Notes: generated from the sequence alone by a model not told the origin. DNA of 64,000 nucleotides from VSJD01 sp964617825 (GCA_964617825.1 CAZTWL010000002.1:163125-227124), one strand, 5' to 3'. Shown: positions 49,702 through 59,500, counted from the first letter of the stretch. Numbers and translations are program-made.

Positions 49702-50735
49702 CAGCGGTATACCCAACGTAATATTTCAACTTCTCCCTGGTCGGCGCGGCGCACGAGGGCGTAAACGGTTTCCTGCTGTCCGTTCCGGGAAGCCTGAGCG
49801 GCCAATGAAAAATAGTTGCTGTGTGTCGCCAGGTAAGGACGCAGGGCAGCCAGGGTTTTGCTATCCAGCACCTGATCGAGATCGATTACGGGATGGGCGT
49901 CGCGCAACCGGCAAATACTCTCCGCCAGAACGCTGCGGCCTGCGCCCAGCACTCCCTGAAGCACCTCGCGGCCGGCCGTATTCACGTTAACGGGAATAAT
50001 CCCCGCCACCCGATCCGACAATACCGTGAGCACCGCAGGCGTCGCGCGCCGCTCCACCCGCGTGGAGTTCAGAACCCGATCCAGCTCAATCAGGCTTTCC
50101 ATTGGGGCATTCGGCGGCGCCAGCGCGAGGTGCGCTTCATGATAATAGCCCGCCTCGCGCGCGCCTTCCGTGTCGCGGTCCATCCAATCTCTCAGCGCCT
50201 GGGTTTCTCCAACCGGATCAGGCCATTCGCCGGCAACCAATATATCCTGGACAATCGCGGATGGGACGCGAACCGCCGTGTTGCTTGGCATCACCGCCAG
50301 GTTATTGACGTTGAAATACCGGTTCTCGTCGGTCACCAGGACACTGGTCTCGACGTCATTCGGCAGACGATTGGTTTGCAGGGCGGCCCAAGGCTCATTG
50401 GTATAATCAACCTGCAGGTTGTCATCGGCGGCCAGCACGCGCAGGGCATTCCAGGCAGCATCGTCCGCCGCCACGCGCAATTGCGCCCGCAGCGCCTGGC
50501 GGTCTTCGAATCGCAGGGCCATCCGCGCGACAACCTGGGCCTGAATGACAAAAGCCAGGATCACGGCCATGAAAAGCAGAACCGTTACGAGGATCATGCC
50601 CGATTTGCCGGCCGACTCGGCAGTGCAAGCCCGGGCAATGGCCGACGGTTGCCGGCAGAGGGAATCATCAGAACAAGATTGACGGACATCCTGATGTGTG
50701 GTGTGATAAGGCGGTAATGGAATGGTCCATCGCAT
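49701..50735 (-). CDS. Type II secretion minor pseudopilin GspK-like protein
   Basis: The 344-residue protein carries a prepilin-type motif GKSG-MILVTVLLFMAVILAFVIQ with a hydrophobic N-terminal helix after the Gly, then a GspK-like globular domain including YFNVNNLA, LRDWMDRDTEG and VNVNTAGREVLQGVL (helix-hairpin-helix-like). The leader from ATG 50735 would be about 47 residues, long for a prepilin, so the true start could be nearer; no better site was found. It is the first gene of a coupled gspK-L-M operon, divergent from the TPR gene 54 bases away. Confidence 0.75.
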   Translation of the reverse strand: MRWTIPLPPYHTTHQDVRQSCSDDSLCRQPSAIARACTAESAGKSGMILVTVLLFMAVILAFVIQAQVVARMALRFEDRQALRAQLRVAADDAAWNALRVLAADDNLQVDYTNEPWAALQTNRLPNDVETSVLVTDENRYFNVNNLAVMPSNTAVRVPSAIVQDILVAGEWPDPVGETQALRDWMDRDTEGAREAGYYHEAHLALAPPNAPMESLIELDRVLNSTRVERRATPAVLTVLSDRVAGIIPVNVNTAGREVLQGVLGAGRSVLAESICRLRDAHPVIDLDQVLDSKTLAALRPYLATHSNYFSLAAQASRNGQQETVYALVRRADQGEVEILRWVYR

Positions 50736-50789
50736 TTCGTTATTATTACCAGATACGGCATTAAAGTCAAACGGGAGGAGCATCGGATC

Positions 50790-51797
50790 ATGAAGACGAC
50801 TCTGATCGGGTTTAGCGGCATCGCGCTTGGCATCTTGGCGCTGGTGTCCGTTCCCATCGATCTCAGGGCCACCCCCGACCCTGCAAACGCATCCGCCAAG
50901 ACGGAAACCTCGGGCAATCCATCGTCGCCTGAAAATCAATTCCTGGCGGCTTACAATTCAATGTCAACAGCCGATGTGCTCAAGGGAAAGGGCCTGCTGG
51001 CGGAAGCCGAGGATCTCTATACCGAAGCACTTGATTTTTTCGTCAAAATATCCGCCGATTATCCGCAATGGCAGCCGGCTGTGGTGGCATTCCGGATCAA
51101 TTATTGCCGCGAGGCGCTCAAGCGCCTGCAGGACCCTGCGCGGGAGAACAAGGCGCCGGACAACGGGCAACCGTCTATCCAGCGCAGCCCTTCGGGCGAA
51201 AGCGCGGCAACCGACGACGGCATATCGGGAACCAATAATCTTTCGCCGCTGAATTTCAAGCTTCAGCAAGCGGCGTTCAAGGAACGCAGCCGCGATTACA
51301 CCGGCGCGCTGGCCATGTATACCGCGCTTCTGGAAGAATTCCCCTTGGAACCCTGGGCGTTGAAGGGCGCCTGCCGCTGTTATTTGCGGCTCGGGCGCCT
51401 GGACCAGGCGCGCCAGTTGACCCGCCAATCCCTGAACTTGCCCGCGCCCGACGCCGAATTGAACCTGCTGGCCGCGCTGGTGGATTGCCAGGACGGACGC
51501 TACCAGGCGGCCATCCCGCTCTTGCGCAAGTCATTAAAGCAGAATAACACCTGCCCCGAGACGCACGTGGCCCTCGGAGTGGCCCTGGCGGCCACCGGCG
51601 CCACTCAGGAAGCCCAGGAGGAAATGAAACGGGCTCTGTCGCTTAATCCGAAACTCGGCGATGCCTTCTACAATCTGGCGCGCCTGAGCCTGCAGCAAAA
51701 GCCGAGGGATTTCGATACGGCCCGCGTCCATTACAAGCTTGCCTTGCGCAACGGCACGACGCCCGATCCCGAACTCGACAAGTTGCTCGCCGAGTGA
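50790..51797 (+). CDS. Secreted TPR-repeat protein
   Basis: The 335-residue product has a signal peptide or anchor (MKTTLIGFSGIALGILALVSVPIDLRA). A first helical hairpin covers residues 50-115, then a low-complexity linker at about 118-150 (contains QRSPSGE and ATDDG). Four or so tetratricopeptide units follow over 155-330, including SRDYTGALAMYTALLEEFPLEPWALKGACRCY and TCPETHVALGVALAATGATQEAQEEMKRALSLNP. GGGAGGAGC precedes the ATG. The gene diverges from the gspK operon, so it may be a periplasmic scaffold for secretion; that is inference. Confidence 0.75.
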   Translation: MKTTLIGFSGIALGILALVSVPIDLRATPDPANASAKTETSGNPSSPENQFLAAYNSMSTADVLKGKGLLAEAEDLYTEALDFFVKISADYPQWQPAVVAFRINYCREALKRLQDPARENKAPDNGQPSIQRSPSGESAATDDGISGTNNLSPLNFKLQQAAFKERSRDYTGALAMYTALLEEFPLEPWALKGACRCYLRLGRLDQARQLTRQSLNLPAPDAELNLLAALVDCQDGRYQAAIPLLRKSLKQNNTCPETHVALGVALAATGATQEAQEEMKRALSLNPKLGDAFYNLARLSLQQKPRDFDTARVHYKLALRNGTTPDPELDKLLAE

Positions 51798-52793
51798 TCA
51801 GTCCCTCTCCGGGCGGACATCGCGGGCCATGAGGGTTTCCACGGCCTGGGCGGGACTCCGGCCCTCGTGGAGCACGGCATGGACTTCGTCCATTATCGGG
51901 GTGCGCACGCCATGAGCGCTGGCCAGCGCGCGGGCAATGGCACAGGTCGTTACGCCCTCCGCCACCTGGCGCATGCTGCCGATAATCCGATCCAGAGGCT
52001 CCCCTCGCCCCAGCCTTTCGCCCACCAAGTGGTTCCGGCTCGAGCGGCTCGTGCAGGTGACAATCAAGTCGCCCAGGCCGCTCAGTCCGGCAAAAGTTTC
52101 CAGCCGCGCGCCCAGGGCAACGCCCAAACGCGTCATTTCCGCCAATCCGCGCGTCACGAGCGCGGCCCGCGTATTATCGCCAAAACCCAGGCCGTCGCTG
52201 ACCCCCGCCGCCAGGGCCATGACATTTTTTAAAGCGCCGCCCATCTCGACGCCAACGACATCCTCGGACGTATATACCCGGAACTGCGGCCCGGTCATGA
52301 TCTTCTGCAAAGCATGCGCCCGGGCATGATTCGCGCAGGCAATGACAACGGCCGTCGGCACCCCGCGCGCCACCTCGCCCGCGAGGCTCGGTCCGGACAA
52401 CACGGCCACCGACTTGCGGCCAAGCACTTCTTCCGCCACCGCCGTGAGACGCCGGCGCGTGGCGCCATCCAATCCCTTGCTCACGCTCAAAAGCGCGCAA
52501 TCCTTCGGTAATCGTCCGGCAAACGATTCCAGCACGCTTCGATAAAATTTCGATGGCGAGGCCAGGATAACAACCTCGGCCCCATCCACGGCTTTGTTGC
52601 GGTCGGCCGTCAAACGCAAAGCTTCCGGCAATGGTACGCCCGGCAAGAAATCCTTGTTCTCGCGTTCGCTGCGCACCCGCTCGATATACTCCGGGAAAGG
52701 ACCCCACAGGCATACGGCATGCCCCTGCTTAACAAGGTGCAAACCAAGCGCCGTTCCCCACCCTCCGTCACCTAATATGGCAATGCGATGCAT
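51798..52793 (-). CDS. gpsA: NAD(P)-dependent glycerol-3-phosphate dehydrogenase
   Basis: GpsA makes sn-glycerol 3-phosphate from dihydroxyacetone phosphate for phospholipid synthesis. The 331-residue product has the cofactor loop AILGDGGWGTALGLHL at the start, LSVSKGLD, VLSGPSLAGEVARGVPTAVV, the catalytic lysine region EMGGALKNVMALAAGVSDGLGFGDNTRAALVTRG and GLSGLGDLIVTCTSRSSRNHLVGERLG. All are family hallmarks. plsY lies 49 bases upstream on the same strand, so the two enzymes of the first phospholipid steps form one operon. The stop abuts the convergent TPR gene. Confidence 0.94.
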   Translation of the reverse strand: MHRIAILGDGGWGTALGLHLVKQGHAVCLWGPFPEYIERVRSERENKDFLPGVPLPEALRLTADRNKAVDGAEVVILASPSKFYRSVLESFAGRLPKDCALLSVSKGLDGATRRRLTAVAEEVLGRKSVAVLSGPSLAGEVARGVPTAVVIACANHARAHALQKIMTGPQFRVYTSEDVVGVEMGGALKNVMALAAGVSDGLGFGDNTRAALVTRGLAEMTRLGVALGARLETFAGLSGLGDLIVTCTSRSSRNHLVGERLGRGEPLDRIIGSMRQVAEGVTTCAIARALASAHGVRTPIMDEVHAVLHEGRSPAQAVETLMARDVRPERD

Positions 52794-52842
52794 GGATTCG
52801 TTTCCAACTTGTCGTTCTTCGCCGCGTAAACAGCGCGCTTGA

Positions 52843-53484
52843 TTACGGGTTCGCCGGCTTCTTTTTGAATTCGAAGCGGTTTTCGACGCCGTGAAGCAAG
52901 CGCTGAATATTACTTTTATGCCGCACGATGACCAGCGCGCATAGGAGCGTCAGGACCGCCGGCACAAGCCATCCTGTTCGATTATAAAAAACCCAGACCG
53001 ACCCGGCCACGGTTAAGGCTGCGGCGATGGAAGCCAGCGAAACATAGCGGCTCGCCAGGAAAACCAGAGCCCAGGTCGACAGGCCGATGCCGGCCGATAT
53101 GGGCGCCAGGCCGAACAGCGTACCCACGCTGGTGGCCACACCCTTGCCGCCCTTGAAACGCAAATACACGGGCCAGTTATGTCCGGCAATCGCCAGGCAG
53201 GCGCAAGCCAGCGGCAGCAAGCCAACGCCGCTGGTCACTCCCATCGCTTTGGCCAACAGGGGCGGCAGGCTGGTGGAAACGAAGCCTTTCAGGGCATCGC
53301 AGGCAAAAGCCGTAAGTCCCCACCCCTTGCCCACCGCGCGGAAAACATTGGTGGCGCCAATATTGCCGCTGCCGACCTTGCGGATATCCACCCCCCTGGC
53401 CTTGGCAATCAGCAGCCCAAATGGAATGGCGCCCAGCAAATACGCGCCGGCGCCGCAGATAATATAAATCATTGTTGAGGTCAT
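52843..53484 (-). CDS. plsY: Acyl-phosphate:glycerol-3-phosphate acyltransferase
   Basis: PlsY acylates glycerol 3-phosphate at position 1 using acyl phosphate, in the inner membrane. The 213-residue protein has the three family motifs: GAIPFGLLIAKARGVDIRKVGSGNIGATNVFRAVGK, the HNWPVYLRFKGGKGVATSVGTLF loop, and a C-terminal HKSNIQRLLHGVENRF. About five membrane segments are present. The start at 53484 (MTSTMIY) is chosen over an in-frame ATG at 53526. gpsA follows 49 bases on and makes the substrate. The C-terminus is basic, as usual. Confidence 0.93.
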   Translation of the reverse strand: MTSTMIYIICGAGAYLLGAIPFGLLIAKARGVDIRKVGSGNIGATNVFRAVGKGWGLTAFACDALKGFVSTSLPPLLAKAMGVTSGVGLLPLACACLAIAGHNWPVYLRFKGGKGVATSVGTLFGLAPISAGIGLSTWALVFLASRYVSLASIAAALTVAGSVWVFYNRTGWLVPAVLTLLCALVIVRHKSNIQRLLHGVENRFEFKKKPANP

Positions 53485-53777
53485 AATCGCATTTTGAAAT
53501 TTCAAGATCCGGATTCCAAGACCCAAGTTCGTTGGCCACGGGCCGCAACTTCAAAAAAATTTACGCGAAACGCCTGATCCACCTCAAGCGTCCGCTCGAA
53601 AAAAATGAAAATATCTAAAAATGGCTCGCACGACACGCAGAAAATCTTCTCGATCTGAATATCGAATCAACTCTGTGCGCGCTCCCGGATGCGCATGCCA
53701 AACTTTGACTTTCCTGTTGCTTCTCACTATTAACATGAAATTAGCAAATAACCAAGAACAGGCCGTTATGAGCGAAA
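53485..53777. other. Intergenic region upstream of plsY
   Basis: This 293-base gap lies between plsY and the 3' end of tonB, both on the minus strand. It presumably holds the plsY-gpsA promoter. Just upstream of plsY the bases fall loosely into 7-base steps (TTTGAAA, TTTCAAG, ATCCGGA, TTCCAAG), suggesting another degenerate short repeat, but the match is weak. No terminator or small gene was found. Confidence 0.35.
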
Positions 53778-54656
53778 TTATTCCGTCAAACGGAACCGGA
53801 AAGTCAGCGTCGTTTCGGCCTCGGCGCGCCAGACGCCCGGCTCAGCGGATACATACCGCGCGCGCCGGGCGGCGTCCATGGCGGCTTCATCCAACGCGGA
53901 ATATCCGCTCGAACGCGCCACTTCACAGCGAAGGGCGCGGCCGGAGCTGTTCACCCACACGCGCACAGCAACAACACCTTCCTCGCCGCGCAGACGCGCG
54001 CCAAGCGGATAATATGGCCGAATGGCCGATTTCATCCGCACCGCGCCGCTCACCCCTTGACGGGGCGCAGCGGCAACTGAGTCCGTCGTCTGTTGCCCGG
54101 CATCCGTCGTCTGGCGTCCGGTGTCCGGCGTCAGTCGTCCGTCATCTGGTGTCTGGTGTCCGTCTTCAGTCGTCCGTCGTCTGGCGTCCGTCTTCTGGCC
54201 TCCGTCCGCCAGCACATTGGCCGATGCCTGGTCAACTAGCGGCGCCATGGGTTCCGCCGCAAGCCTATCCTGATCGTCACCTTCCTCGGGCATGGGCTCC
54301 GCGACCGTCTCCACTTGCTTTCCACTCTCGTCCTCCGTCAAGCTTTCGTCCGCTGCCGTCTCGGTGCTCTTCACGGCCGGCCCAGCTTCACCCGAGGGAC
54401 TTCTTTGGGCAAACTGCACTCCGCCATCCTTTGCCTTCGCTTCTTGCTTCGCGGTTGCCTGTCGCCCGTCATCTGGCGTCTGCCCTTCGTCCGCCATCGC
54501 CACAAAGGTCACGGCCAGGCTGGCATCGCCCCCCTGGAAAACCGGCCTGAGCGCCGACGGCCGCACGGCCCAGAACCAGACTGCGGCCACGACCAACAAC
54601 CCATGCAGGAGCAGGGCAAGGCTGAAACTAGTCAATAAATCGGTCCAACGATTCAT
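53778..54656 (-). CDS. tonB: TonB family energy-transduction protein
   Basis: The 292-residue protein has an N-terminal membrane anchor (LLTSFSLALLLHGLLVVAAVWFWAV with the conserved SxxxH-like LLLHG), a long hydrophilic periplasmic linker (about 54-205) and a C-terminal TonB domain (IRPYYPLGARLRGEEGVVAVRVWVNSSG, ALDEAAMDAARRARY). The usual Pro-Glu/Pro-Lys linker is replaced by acidic, Thr/Arg/Gln-rich sequence, much of it heptapeptide repeats encoded by a heptanucleotide array. It starts four bases after exbD, completing an exbB-exbD-tonB operon that couples proton force to outer-membrane receptors. The receptor gene is not in the window. Confidence 0.85.
   Translation of the reverse strand: MNRWTDLLTSFSLALLLHGLLVVAAVWFWAVRPSALRPVFQGGDASLAVTFVAMADEGQTPDDGRQATAKQEAKAKDGGVQFAQRSPSGEAGPAVKSTETAADESLTEDESGKQVETVAEPMPEEGDDQDRLAAEPMAPLVDQASANVLADGGQKTDARRRTTEDGHQTPDDGRLTPDTGRQTTDAGQQTTDSVAAAPRQGVSGAVRMKSAIRPYYPLGARLRGEEGVVAVRVWVNSSGRALRCEVARSSGYSALDEAAMDAARRARYVSAEPGVWRAEAETTLTFRFRLTE
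54081..54206 (-). repeat. 18-unit heptanucleotide array inside tonB
   Basis: Eighteen uninterrupted 7-base units (126 bases, consensus GTCYGKC on the plus strand, for example GTCCGTC, GTCTGGC) lie in register. Since three units equal seven codons, the protein gains six heptapeptides at residues 151-192 of the form D-G-x-Q-T-T-D (for example DGRLTPD, TGRQTTD, AGQQTTD). All units read in one frame without stops. Confidence 0.75.
54461..54495 (-). repeat. Second heptanucleotide block inside tonB
   Basis: Five more 7-base units of the same family (GTCGCCC, GTCATCT, GGCGTCT, GCCCTTC, GTCCGCC) encode DEGQTPDDGRQATA at about residues 56-69, in the same frame and orientation as the main array 254 bases away. 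Confidence 0.55.
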
Positions 54657-54660
54657 GCTT

Positions 54661-55059
54661 TCATTTCCCCTGCACTTCGAACGCCACCGACGGAACACCG
54701 GCGGTCCGGAGCCGGGAAAGCAATTCGATCCCGATGCCGAGCTGCGCCTGACGATCGCCATGAATCAGCACGGCGCTGGGCGTGCGTCGGACGCGTTCCG
54801 CCACGCGCTTGACACAGTCATTCATGTCGCAGGTCACCCCATCCAGGGAAAGCATGTTTTTGGCATCCAGCACGATCCGGACGACCGTCTTTTGCTGGGC
54901 CTCGCCGGAAGCCACCGGGAGCGTGACGCGCACGCCCTGGTGCACCGACATGGAAAGAATGGCGTAAATAAAAAACACGAGCAGCAGGAAAACCACGTCC
55001 AGCAGGGGGATAAGCTCGATCCGCGCCTTTTTATACTCGTAGCCGGTCGTCAGGCGCAT
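54661..55059 (-). CDS. exbD: ExbD/TolR biopolymer transport protein
   Basis: The 132-residue protein starts MRLTTGYEYKKARIELIPLLDVVFLLLVFFIY, the typical cytoplasmic tail and single membrane helix with the essential aspartate in LLDVVF, followed by a periplasmic domain ending in a V-x-I-H-G-D-like stretch (AVLIHGDRQAQLGIGIELLSRLRTAGV). The start overlaps the exbB 3' end by 29 bases and tonB follows after four bases, so all three are co-translated. It forms the proton channel with ExbB. Confidence 0.88.
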   Translation of the reverse strand: MRLTTGYEYKKARIELIPLLDVVFLLLVFFIYAILSMSVHQGVRVTLPVASGEAQQKTVVRIVLDAKNMLSLDGVTCDMNDCVKRVAERVRRTPSAVLIHGDRQAQLGIGIELLSRLRTAGVPSVAFEVQGK

Positions 55060-55684
55060 GATCGGATCCCTTCCGGAAGGCGGTTTCGAACTGGGCGCTC
55101 GTTTGCTCCAGGCGCCGGGTTTCGCGCTGGACCTTGCTGACAAAGGCATTGAACGGCACCAGCGTCAAAAGCGCCACGGTAATTCCCACGGCTGTGTTGA
55201 TCAGCGACTCCGCCACGCCGCGCGTCACGGCGCCCGAACTCTGGATATCGTCCATGCCGAGCACATGGAAGGAACGGATGATCCCGAAAACCGTTCCGAG
55301 AATGCCCAGGAGCGGCGCCATGGTAATGATGGTGTCGAGGGCGGAGAGCCCGTGTTTCATGCGGGCGACCTCGTCATTGGCGGCGATTTCCATATTTTCG
55401 GCCAACCCGTAACGACGGTGCTTCAGGCCGGCGGTCAGCACGCGCAGGATGGCGGTATCCTGGCTGCGCCCAATATCCAAGGCCTGGTCAAACCGCCCAT
55501 TTTCCGTGTGTTCAAACAGGTCTTCCAACGCGGCTGCGCCCTGCCGGTTACGCCGTTCCGCCCGCCACCAGAAGAGCATCCGCTCGATCGTGATGGTCAA
55601 CGACACCAGCGAACAGGCCACGAGCGGCCAGAGAACCGGACCGCCCTTGATGAAAAAATCCCGAATGATGTCATACCCGTACAT
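55031..55684 (-). CDS. exbB: ExbB/TolQ/MotA proton channel protein
   Basis: The 217-residue protein starts MYGYDIIRDFFIKGGPVLWPLVACSLVSLTITIER, a classical ExbB/TolQ N-terminal helix. GLSALDTIITMAPLLGILGTVFGIIRSFHVL and GVAESLINTAVGITVALLTLVPFNAFV, the two channel-lining helices, follow. Three membrane segments are present. An in-frame ATG at 55774 would add 30 non-conserved residues. It is the first gene of the exbB-exbD-tonB operon. A flagellar MotA role is excluded by the ExbD neighbour and the absence of other motility genes. Confidence 0.9.
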   Translation of the reverse strand: MYGYDIIRDFFIKGGPVLWPLVACSLVSLTITIERMLFWWRAERRNRQGAAALEDLFEHTENGRFDQALDIGRSQDTAILRVLTAGLKHRRYGLAENMEIAANDEVARMKHGLSALDTIITMAPLLGILGTVFGIIRSFHVLGMDDIQSSGAVTRGVAESLINTAVGITVALLTLVPFNAFVSKVQRETRRLEQTSAQFETAFRKGSDHAPDDRLRV

Positions 55685-55862
55685 GGGTCCTATCCCATCA
55701 AACGCCGGCCATGAAGTCAAGAACGGAGGACGTCGCCAAGGATAGCGCTCCATACGAAATCTCACGCCAAGCACGAAAAGCGCCTAAAAACAAGGGTGAG
55801 CGGCATTCAGCATGCCGCCCACCCTCTGACCGACATCGGATCAATTCCAAGACATATATTAA

Positions 55863-56279
55863 TCAGGGCGTTGCCGCCAAGTGGCGTGCGCCATCATCGC
55901 CATACTGCGCCGCGCCAAAGGCCAGGATCGGCAAGAATATGATCGGCAGCAAGATCAAACCAACCGCGAATCCGGCGCCCTTGCCGAATTTTTCCGCAAA
56001 GGCCAGCGTGGCGATAATCCCGAAGATAATGTTCAAGACCGGAATGCAAAGCCAGATCAGCCACCATCCCGGCTTGCCGGCGATCTTGAGGAACACGTAT
56101 GTATTGTAAATCGGGATAAGCGAGGCCCAGCCCGGCCGTCCCGCTTTGACAAACACCTTCCACAGCGCAACAATCATCAGGATGGCTATTGCCAACCAGA
56201 TAATCATGACAAACAGCGACGGCATCATAACACAATTTTCCCCTGTGCCGACAGCACCGGCTGCGACTTCGTCATTCAC
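55863..56279 (-). CDS. DUF5684-type small membrane protein
   Basis: The 138-residue protein contains the family segment LWKVFVKAGRPGWASLIPIYNTYVFLKIAGKPGWWLIWLCIPVLNIIFGIIATLAFAEKFGKG, with W-x-x-x-x-x-P-x-Y-N and the paired AGxPGW motifs, and three to four membrane helices. Its function is unknown. A perfect AGGAGG precedes the ATG at 56279. It stands alone on the minus strand upstream of the TonB operon. The tail GAAQYGDDGARHLAATP is soluble. Confidence 0.8.
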   Translation of the reverse strand: MNDEVAAGAVGTGENCVMMPSLFVMIIWLAIAILMIVALWKVFVKAGRPGWASLIPIYNTYVFLKIAGKPGWWLIWLCIPVLNIIFGIIATLAFAEKFGKGAGFAVGLILLPIIFLPILAFGAAQYGDDGARHLAATP

Positions 56280-56572
56280 ATGCGCCTCCTTTCTTCTGCA
56301 TTATGGACGGTTGCGTTTGGATCAAATCAACTTTATCAAAAAACGCCCGCAAAGCTTCAAATTCAATTTTTATTAATGTACGGCACGATCGATTCCGAGT
56401 CAATTTTTATATTCTTAAGAATACGGTCCAACAATCCGCGCATTATCGAGTTATGCGATCTCATCCTTCCCTGGGGCGAGGATCAAGGCCTCCTCCAAAG
56501 GCTTGGGGTTCGCCAGTTCAAGGATCGAAAAAAGCTCGTTTTTACCACTTGTCTTTGCCACAATGACTACCG
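56280..56572. other. Intergenic region between DUF5684 and debranching enzyme genes
   Basis: This 293-base divergent gap must hold two promoters. A locally AT-rich part near 56360-56420 contains ATTTTTATTAATG and TTCTTAAGAA, but no pair of -35 and -10 boxes was convincing. No RNA gene was recognised. Confidence 0.35.
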
Positions 56573-59500
56573 ATGAATATTCATCTGGCACAAACACCGT
56601 CTCCGGGACAACACCGACTGGCCTTCTGCGGCGATATGCTTGAATTCACGCTGCGCTTGTCGCGTCCGGAGCGGGGCGAGGCCCGTTTGCGCACCAACAT
56701 CGGCCACGTCGAAACCGCGCGCCGCGAAATCATTCGCGAGGCCGCCGAACACCAGAAGCGCCTGGCCGAGGATTGGTTCGATATTCCCATGACGCGGGTG
56801 GACGACCAACTCTATCGCCTGACCCTGCCATTATTGGAACCAGGTCATTTCGAAGCCAAGGCACTCTTCCTGCCGGAGGACTCCAATCAGCCCTATTGGC
56901 CGGAAGGCACAAACACGGTGATTAATGTTCACCCGGCGGAATATTGCTGCGCCAACAGCATTTATAATGCATTTGTCCGGCAGTTCGGCCAGGAACCGGA
57001 AGGCCACAGTGTTACGTCCGCCAACCGGCGCGTTGCCGGCAGACGCCCGCAGCTGGCTTTCACTCCGGACCAGGCCAAAGGCATCCAAGCCCTGCAGGCC
57101 CATGAATATGCCGTGATTCCGCCCTCGGGCACGTTCCGCGATGTCATCCGCCAGCTGGATTTCATTATCGGCCGCCTGCAGTGCCGGTCGCTCATGCTTC
57201 TGCCCATTCACCCCACCCCGACCGTTTATGGGCGCATGGGCACTTTCGGCAGTCCCTATGCGGCGCTCGACTTCATGGACGTCGACCCGGCCCTGGCCGA
57301 GTTCGACACCAAGGCCACGCCGCTGGAACAATTCGGCGAGTTGGTGGATGCCGTTCACGCGCGCGGCGCGCGTCTCTTCCTGGATATTGCCATTAACCAT
57401 ACCGGCTGGGCCGCCAAAATCCACGCCGAACATCCCGACTGGCTCATGCGCGAATCCGATGGCACAATCCGCTCGCCCGGCGCCTGGGGCGTGGTCTGGA
57501 GCGATTTGACCGAAATCAACCATCAGCACGTGGCCTTGTGGCATTATCTGGCAGAGGTGTTCCTGACCTGGTGCCGGCGCGGCGTGGACGGGTTCCGCTG
57601 CGACGCCGGCTACATGATCCCCGTGTCCGCCTGGGAATTCATCGTCGCCACGGTGCGGCGCGAATTTCCCGACACGCTCTTCCTGCTCGAAGGCCTGGGC
57701 GGCAAAATCGAAACCACAACGACGCTCCTTAACATCGCCAACCTGAACTGGGCCTATTCCGAACTATTCCAGAACTATGACCGCCGGCAGATCGAAGCCT
57801 ATTTGCCGGGCGCCATCCGCATTTCGGAAACCGACGGACTTCTGGTGCACTTTGCCGAAACGCACGACAACAACCGCCTGGCATCGCGTTCGCTGCCCTA
57901 CGCCCGCATGCGCACGGCGCTCGCGGCGCTTTGTTCCAGCAACGGCGCCTTCGCTTTCGCCAATGGCGTGGAATGGCATGCCACCGAAAAAATCGATGTG
58001 CACGGCCGTTCGTCCCTCGCCTGGGGCGCAGACGAGAACCAGGTGGACCGGATTACGCGGCTGAACTGCATCCTGCAGACCCATCCCGCCTTTTTTGCCG
58101 GCGCGCAGCTGCGTCTGATTCACCAGGGCCAGGACAACAGCATTGCATTCCTGCGCACAGTTCCCTCATCCGACCGGCGTCTGCTGATCCTGGTCAACCT
58201 GGATGACAGCGCCGTTCAGCCGGTCGCATGGAACCCGAACGATGTGAGCCCGGCAAACGGCAAATTGATCGATTTGCTTACCGGCCGCGTGCTTTCGATC
58301 GCGCCGCATTTGACGGGCAACGGGATTTCCTCAGCCGATGGCCTGGCGCATCTTGACCTGGAGCCGGCCGAGGTTCTCTGCCTGTCCCCCGACAGCCGCG
58401 ATTACGATTTAATTCTTGCCGCCGAGTCACGTTCCCGGATCCCGGAAGCCGGGCAGCACAAAGACTTGCCGCCGGCGGTCGTCCAGCGCCAGGGCTTGCG
58501 CGCCAAGGCGCTGGAAATTGTCAAATTCTGCCGTGACCTTGAAGATTTTTCCGCGCTGGATCCCAACCATCTGGCCAAGGAACTGGCGCAAGACCCGGTC
58601 GCTTTCTGTCACCGCCAGGACGCGCCGGGCATGGCGCCGCGGGTCGTCGCCTGGGAATGGCCGCGCGATTTGACGCGCGAGGTCATGATTCCTCCCCATC
58701 ATTTCCTTTATCTGCGCGCGACCGTCCCGTTCCGCGCGCAGATCGAGGAAGGCAAGCGGGTTATTCGGCAGGCCCATTCGCTGCCCATGGTCGACGGCCA
58801 TCATTTTATCCTGTTCTGCCCCGGCGCCGCGCGGCATGAAATGCACCCGGGCAGATTATCGCTCTCCGTTTATGAGCCGGAACGCACCCGACATGCCGTC
58901 GCGCCCTTGCTCTTTCTGCCGCCGGGCAATGCGCTGCGCGCGCCGCTCGCCTGCACGCACAAGGATATGATCGATGCGCTCCCCATGGTCCTCAGCACCA
59001 ACGGGCGCGGTGGGATGCTGCGCGCGCCGGTACGCTGGGCGGAAGTGCGCAGCCGATACGATGCCCTGCTGGCCGGCAACTTGAACCCGGATTATCCCGA
59101 AGACCGGCGGATCATGCTGACACGCTGCCGCGCCTGGCTGGTGTTCCAGGGCTACTCCCAGGATATCACGATCGACCGCCTGCAGGCGTTCCACCTGGAC
59201 GCCAACGCCGGTTTCTGGCGTTTCCGCGTGCCGTTCGGTTTCGGCCAACCCGTCTTACTCGATATTCGCGCCGAAATGATCGCGGGGGAAAACGCCATGC
59301 GCCTGACGTTCCGCCGTCTACCCTGCGCGCCCGGCGAGAATTGCCTGGCCGACGATAAGTCCGTGCAACTGATCATCCGGCCGGACATCGAAGATCGCTC
59401 TTTTCACGAGGACACCAAGGCTTATCTGGGACCCGAGAGGGATTGGCCCCGCGCCGTGAGCCTCGACCCCGGCTCCATGCAAAACCGGGATGGCGCGCCG

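Noticed and set aside
53621..54550. A 309-codon plus-strand frame opposite tonB
   Set aside because: It is largely the complement of the heptanucleotide array and the tonB linker, giving low-complexity Arg/Ser/Pro sequence with no domain.
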